Shown in pieces: positions 6,495 through 10,101 of a stretch of DNA of 10,101 nt. The position numbers and the translations under genes were made by a program. The DNA is taken from positions 1 to 10,101 of the forward strand of contig JAEYAR010000026.1 in NCBI GenBank assembly GCA_023404715.1, given 5' to 3'. This stretch comes from Bacillota bacterium. Its GTDB lineage: Bacteria; Bacillota; Clostridia; Christensenellales; Aristaeellaceae. Under the pieces are notes generated by a model. It was not told the DNA's origin, did no database searches, and was given only the letters and a program-made list of their open reading frames with translations. Numbering within the stretch: position 1 is the stretch's first letter; every line of letters begins with the position of its first letter.

Positions 6495-7520
6495 ATGAAG
6501 AGAGTCAGCATCAAGGACGTGGCGAAGGCGGCCGGCGTCTCCACCTCCACGATCTCCTACGTGCTCAACAACAAGGCAAGCGAAACCATCAGCCCGGCGA
6601 CGCAGCAGCGCGTACGCGAGGCGGTGGAAAGGCTGGGCTACGTGCCCAACCAGAGCGCGCGCAGCCTGATCAGCCGCCGGTCCAACCTGATCGGCGTCAT
6701 CATCCCGCAGACCGAGCCGGGGAAGGAATTCATGTTCAGCAACCCGTTTTACGGCGAGTTCCTCTCCAGCGTGGAGTACACGGCCCGGCAGAGTGGGTAT
6801 CACCTGCTGATCTCCGGCACCGAGGCGAACGCGGGCTATCTGCGCATCGCGCGCAACCGCGGGGTGGACGGCGTCATCCTCGTGGGTACCTACCCTAGCG
6901 GCTTCATCGAGGAGCTCAAGCAGCTGGGCGCGCCGGTGGTGCTTGTGGACGCCTACATCAAGGACCCGTACTTTCATACCATCGGCATCGACGACCGCCT
7001 GGGCGGTTATTTGGCCACGCGCTACCTGCTGGAGAAGGGGCACCGCGAGATCGCCTTCGTCTCCGGGGTGATCAAGGAGCACGGCGTCAACGACAAGCGC
7101 TACCAGGGGTATCTGGGCGCGCTTAGGGAAGCCGGGATCGAGCCGGAGGCAAGGCGGGTATACGCGGGCGAGGTCGACTACGCGTACGGCATCCGCGCGG
7201 CGCAGGAGATGGCCGCGCGCGGCCTTCGCGAGACGGCGGCCTTCTGCACGGCGGATATCCTCGCAATCGGCTTGGTGAAGGGCATCCGCGCGCAGGGGCG
7301 CACCGTGCCGGAGGACATCTCCGTCGTAGGGTTTGACGACGTGTATCTCTCGGAAATCTGCGACCCGTCGCTCACGACCGTGCGGCAGGACATCCGCCTC
7401 AAGGGCGAGCGGGCGGTGCAGCTGCTGATTCACGCGCAGGAACAGGAAGGGCGCGAGACGATCCTGCTGCCCATCGAGATCGTGGAGCGCGATTCCGTCA
7501 GAGATCGCCGCAGGGGTTAA
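6495..7520 (+). CDS. LacI-family transcriptional regulator
   Basis: This is a repressor that senses a sugar and binds a palindromic operator; 341 residues, normal for the family. Residues 3-25 form the LacI helix-turn-helix (SIKDVAKAAGVSTSTISYVLN). Specificity positions read T17, S18 and Y22, where many relatives have R22. The hinge is RLGYVPNQSARSLISRRSN (46-64), with L58 at the position of the minor-groove leucine. The periplasmic-binding-protein-like core follows from NLIGVIIP (64-71), with FYGEFLSSVEYTARQSGYHLL, GVDGVILVG, and the C-terminal ISVVGFDDVYLSEICDPSLTTV (275-296), where the usual effector-binding Asp lies in GFDD. The ATG at 6495 follows GAGGATAATGC. It is the first gene of an apparent operon with the GH31 glycosidase and the ABC permease. 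Its own promoter carries an operator-like repeat, so negative autoregulation is likely. The inducer is probably the transported glycoside or its product. Confidence 0.95.
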   Translation: MKRVSIKDVAKAAGVSTSTISYVLNNKASETISPATQQRVREAVERLGYVPNQSARSLISRRSNLIGVIIPQTEPGKEFMFSNPFYGEFLSSVEYTARQSGYHLLISGTEANAGYLRIARNRGVDGVILVGTYPSGFIEELKQLGAPVVLVDAYIKDPYFHTIGIDDRLGGYLATRYLLEKGHREIAFVSGVIKEHGVNDKRYQGYLGALREAGIEPEARRVYAGEVDYAYGIRAAQEMAARGLRETAAFCTADILAIGLVKGIRAQGRTVPEDISVVGFDDVYLSEICDPSLTTVRQDIRLKGERAVQLLIHAQEQEGRETILLPIEIVERDSVRDRRRG

Positions 7521-7532
7521 CGGGCCGTGAAC

Positions 7533-7580
7533 GGGGGCTTCAACACCTGCGCCCCTACATGGGGCTTGCAGCCTTTTGCG
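7533..7580 (+). promoter_or_regulatory. Possible attenuator hairpins in the LacI-GH31 gap
   Basis: GCCCC at 7551-7555 can pair either with GGGGC at 7534-7538 or with GGGGC at 7561-7565. In the second case the stem extends through CTGC (7547-7550) with GCAG (7568-7571) and is followed by CCTTTT. The choice resembles an antiterminator/terminator pair, but the T-run is short and the stems are small. No clear promoter was found in 7521-7629, so read-through from the LacI promoter is expected. Confidence 0.3.
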
Positions 7581-7629
7581 TCTAAAGCGGGTGAGCTTGC
7601 AGGGCCTGTACGAAGAAGGAGAGAAGCGA

Positions 7630-9843
7630 ATGATCAAGCATTTGCCGGAGGGCATGGTTCCCCACGAGGACTGCGGGTTTGACCGCAGGCCGTACATTCC
7701 CCTGCCGGGCGAGCGGGTTTGCATTCGCTGCCGGGCCGAGGGCTGCGCGCAGGCGCCGCGGCTCATCTGGACGCTAGACGGGGCGGCGCAACCGGCGCTC
7801 CATGCCGTCTGCGAGGAGGCGCGACGCTACCGCTTTGATCTGGGCCCGTTTGACGCCCCCTGCCACGTGACGTACTGCCTGCAGGCCGGGGACGAACAGG
7901 CCGGTCCGTTCTCGTTCGACGTAGCGGCGCGCTGCGAGGTGGTTCCCACCGGCCCGGCGCTACGCACGGAAAAGGGGTTTTGCGCGCAGCTCAGCTGCGG
8001 GCTCCTGCTAGAGGTCGAGACGCAGCCGCTCGTATTACGCGTGCGCAAGGGGCGGGCGTCGGGGGAGCCGGCGCAGGACCAGACGCTGCCGCTCGCAGGC
8101 CCTTTCTCGCTCGACGTCGGCGCCTTTTCTTTTGCCTGTTCACTTAAACGTTCAAGCGAACCGGTTTTCGCCCTTCGCTTTCCCTGGGAGGCGCGCGTAA
8201 GCGCGGCGGGCGATGTGCTCAGCCTGCGGCAAAGCTTTGACATGGGGGCGGAGTACGTCCTCGGCCTGGGCGAGAAATTCGACGCGGTGAACCAGCGCGG
8301 CCTGCGCCCGCTCGCGCAGGTGGTGGAGCGCTTCACGCAGCAGGGCGCGCAGACGTACCTGCCCGTGCCCTTCTTCTTCACGGAGACGGGCGTGGGGTTC
8401 CTGCGGCGCACGGCGCGCAGCAGCCAAATGGACTTTACGGACGGCTTTGCCATCGCGCAATGCACGGACGGCCTCGCCACGCTGTGCGAGGACCGCCTCT
8501 TCGTAGGCGAGCCACGGCAGATCCTAAGCGATCTACAAGCGGAGACGGGCCCAGCCGCGCTGCCGCCTGAGTGGGCATTTGGGGTGTGGATATCGGCCAA
8601 CGGGTGGGACTGCGACGCGGAGGTGGGGGCGCAGCTCGCGGCCCTTGAGCGTCTGAACTACCCGGCCTCCGTGATGGTGCTGGAGGCATGGAGCGACGAA
8701 CAGACATTTTACCGCTGGAACGACCAGGCGCACTGGCGCGACCCGGCGGCGCTGATCCGGCGCATCCGCGAAGCGGGATTGCACCCCGTGCTCTGGCAAA
8801 TCCCGGTGATCAAGCGGGACGAAGGCGCGGGCGAGGCGCTGCGCGCGGATGAGGCGGAGGCCATCGCCCGCGGCTACTGCGTGCAGAATGCGGACGGCAC
8901 GCCCTACCGCATCCCGGAAAACTGGTTTCAGGGCAGCTTGCTGCTCGACTTCACGAACCCGCAGGCGCGCGCCTGGTGGTTTGAAAAGCGAAGGTACCTG
9001 CTGGATATGGGCATCGAGGGATTTAAGACGGACGGCGGGGAGATGGTCTACGACCGCACGGCGCGCCTATACGACGGCACGGGCGGCGACGAGGCGCGCA
9101 ACCTGTATCCGCTGCGCTATGCCCAGGCCTATCAGGATTTCCTGCGCGAGCACGGCGTGGAGGGCGTGACCTTCTCGCGCGCGGGCTTTACGGGCGCACA
9201 GCGCGCGCCCATCCACTGGGCGGGCGACCAGCTCAGCCAATGGAGCGAGCTGCGCGCGCAGCTGACGGCGGGGCTGAGCGCCGGGCTCTCGGGCATCGCG
9301 TTCTGGGGCTTTGACATCGGCGGGTTCGCGGGCGAGCTGCCGGATGCGGAGCTATACCTGCGCGCGACGGCGATGGCCGCGTATTGCCCGATCATGCAGT
9401 GGCATGCGGAGCCGCGCTCCGGCCAGTTTTACGCTACGCACCCGGACGGCTTTTGCAACGACCGCAGCCCGTGGAACCTGGCGGCCTATTGGCGCGACGG
9501 GGGCATCGAACGGATCGCGACGCAGTTCGCCCGGGCGCGCGAGGCGCTTCGGCCCTATCTTTACGGGGAGGCGCGCCACTGCCGGGCCAGCGGACGCCCG
9601 CTGATGGCGCATCTGGCAATCGATCATCCGGGCGATGCGCGGGCCTGGGCGGTGGACGACGCGTATATGCTGGGCCGCGGCCTGCTGATCGCGCCCGTCG
9701 TCCGCCCGGGCGCACAGGGGCGGCGCGTATACCTGCCCAAGGGGCGCTGGCGCGCGGCCTGGAGCGGCGCGTTATACGCGGGCGAGGCAGAGCTTGACTT
9801 CGAGTGCCCGCTCGACCGGGCGCTCGTGTTTGAAAAGGGGTGA
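7630..9843 (+). CDS. Glycoside hydrolase family 31 alpha-glycosidase
   Basis: This is a putative cytoplasmic retaining alpha-glycosidase (alpha-glucosidase or alpha-xylosidase type), 737 residues. I place the start at the ATG at 7630, which has AAGGAG 8 nt upstream; an in-frame TTG at 7576 has no such site. No signal peptide is seen, so it would act on imported substrate. An N-terminal beta-rich extension (about 1-110) precedes the mutarotase-like domain, which ends with the family motif YVLGLGEKFDAVNQRG (209-224). The (beta/alpha)8 barrel starts at PPEWAFGVW (312-320). The nucleophile is D468 in GIEGFKTDGGE, and the acid/base is D533 in HWAGDQLSQW. WGFDIGGF (559-566) replaces the common WxHDIGGF and PIMQWHAEP (587-595) follows. 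The C-terminal beta domains include LIAPVV and VYLPKGRW. The sulfoquinovosidase-type substrate residues are not obvious, so the substrate stays open. The next gene starts 4 nt after the stop. An operator-like palindrome lies within the coding sequence. Confidence 0.94.
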   Translation: MIKHLPEGMVPHEDCGFDRRPYIPLPGERVCIRCRAEGCAQAPRLIWTLDGAAQPALHAVCEEARRYRFDLGPFDAPCHVTYCLQAGDEQAGPFSFDVAARCEVVPTGPALRTEKGFCAQLSCGLLLEVETQPLVLRVRKGRASGEPAQDQTLPLAGPFSLDVGAFSFACSLKRSSEPVFALRFPWEARVSAAGDVLSLRQSFDMGAEYVLGLGEKFDAVNQRGLRPLAQVVERFTQQGAQTYLPVPFFFTETGVGFLRRTARSSQMDFTDGFAIAQCTDGLATLCEDRLFVGEPRQILSDLQAETGPAALPPEWAFGVWISANGWDCDAEVGAQLAALERLNYPASVMVLEAWSDEQTFYRWNDQAHWRDPAALIRRIREAGLHPVLWQIPVIKRDEGAGEALRADEAEAIARGYCVQNADGTPYRIPENWFQGSLLLDFTNPQARAWWFEKRRYLLDMGIEGFKTDGGEMVYDRTARLYDGTGGDEARNLYPLRYAQAYQDFLREHGVEGVTFSRAGFTGAQRAPIHWAGDQLSQWSELRAQLTAGLSAGLSGIAFWGFDIGGFAGELPDAELYLRATAMAAYCPIMQWHAEPRSGQFYATHPDGFCNDRSPWNLAAYWRDGGIERIATQFARAREALRPYLYGEARHCRASGRPLMAHLAIDHPGDARAWAVDDAYMLGRGLLIAPVVRPGAQGRRVYLPKGRWRAAWSGALYAGEAELDFECPLDRALVFEKG
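8138..8161. promoter_or_regulatory. Putative intragenic LacI-type operator within the GH31 gene
   Basis: This is a 24-bp near-palindrome, symmetric at 10 of 12 base pairs and centred on CG. Its core ACTTAAACGTTCAAGC (8142-8157) matches 13 of 16 positions of the operator-like repeat at 6445-6460. The codons used here (TCA, CTT, AAA, CGT, TCA) are atypical for this GC-rich gene, which suggests that the DNA sequence itself is under selection. It could be an auxiliary operator; a chance match is possible. Confidence 0.45.
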
Positions 9844-9847
9844 GGCC

Positions 9848-10101
9848 ATGTACATTCCAAGGCAGGCGGGGCGGCGCTCGACGATCGCGCTATTTCTCGC
9901 GCCCGCGCTCATCGGGCTGATCGTCTTTTGCCTGTTGCCCATTGCGGCGTCGGTCGTATACAGCTTCTTCGATTACGACATCCTGGTGCCCTTTTCGCAG
10001 GCGAAGTTCGTCGGATTGCGCAATTTCACCCGCATCCTGACGGGGCGCGAGTTCCCGCAGGTGCTGCGGCACACGCTGACCTATCTGGCGCTATATCTGC
10101 C
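9848..10101 (+). CDS. ABC sugar transporter permease, MalF/UgpA type (3' end beyond window)
   Basis: This is the N-terminal 84 residues of an inner-membrane permease of a carbohydrate ABC importer. A short basic N-terminus (MYIPRQAGRRS) is followed by a hydrophobic segment of about residues 12-41 (IALFLAPALIGLIVFCLLP, then AASVVYSFF). The family hallmark FVGLRNFTRIL (54-64) comes next, as in the first permease of sugar uptake systems (COG1175-like). A second hydrophobic helix begins near the window edge (HTLTYLALYL). The ATG lies 4 nt after the GH31 stop, with GAGG in the overlap, so it is translationally coupled to the glycosidase. The partner permease and the solute-binding protein are presumably downstream, outside the window. 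The link to GH31 indicates uptake of an alpha-linked oligosaccharide or glycoside. Confidence 0.93.
   Translation, partial: MYIPRQAGRRSTIALFLAPALIGLIVFCLLPIAASVVYSFFDYDILVPFSQAKFVGLRNFTRILTGREFPQVLRHTLTYLALYL

Noticed and set aside
7576..7629. Upstream TTG start adding 18 residues to the GH31 protein
   Set aside because: No ribosome binding site precedes the TTG, whereas AAGGAG sits at good spacing before the ATG at 7630.
6447..7766. Long minus-strand open frame of about 439 codons
   Set aside because: It is antisense to the well-supported LacI-family gene, rich in Arg/Ala/His as expected for a GC-rich shadow, and has no recognisable domain.
1..10101. CRISPR array, tRNA, rRNA, complete insertion sequence or attachment site
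   Set aside because: I saw no regularly spaced direct repeats, cloverleaf-type tRNA, transposase motifs or duplicated att-like sequences.

Overview
The window reads as bacterial chromosome from a high-GC member of the Bacillota, probably Clostridia. The supporting evidence is the YARHG-domain secreted protein, the ROK and LacI regulators with Gram-positive-style GGAGG ribosome binding sites, and the sugar-operon architecture. No rRNA, tRNA or universal marker is present, so this placement is inference. Most genes are GC-rich with GCG/CGC/CTG codons. The segment of about 1.0-1.75 kb is visibly A+T-richer and looks like an acquired gene.

Left part (1-3928, all minus strand). The window opens inside the C-terminal part of an HNH endonuclease whose four zinc cysteines and HNH residues are all visible. 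Upstream of it lies a frameshifted, 5'-truncated gene remnant (790-977). Next is an A+T-rich nucleoside phosphorylase family gene (978-1757), then a secreted YARHG protein with two SH3-like regions (1856-2770). Last is a ROK-family transcriptional repressor (2825-3928).

Middle part (3929-6258). The ROK gene is divergent from a pair of tightly linked zinc-dependent medium-chain dehydrogenases (4059-5084 and 5097-6134). The two divergent promoters appear to share overlapping -35 boxes, which suits control of both directions by the ROK protein. The dehydrogenase pair is followed by a long hairpin and by a strong intrinsic terminator (6227-6258). A decayed RelE-type toxin tail lies on the minus strand between this terminator and the next promoter.

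Right part (6414-10101, plus strand). A near-consensus promoter, followed at once by a perfect 16-bp inverted repeat, drives a LacI-family regulator (6495-7520). A GH31 alpha-glycosidase (7630-9843) follows, then the start of an ABC sugar-transporter permease (9848 onward, cut by the window end). This looks like a self-regulated operon for importing and cleaving an alpha-linked glycoside. A 24-bp near-palindrome inside the GH31 gene resembles the LacI operator and is the most unusual non-coding signal seen. The leader of the GH31 gene also contains mutually exclusive hairpins.

Taken together, the locus can plausibly import a glycoside (ABC), cleave it in the cytoplasm (GH31) and oxidise a polyol or sugar product (two dehydrogenases), with two separate sugar-sensing repressors. 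The actual substrate cannot be read from the sequence. I did not find a clearly new defence or mobile system; the HNH nuclease and toxin remnant are the only defence-type traces.
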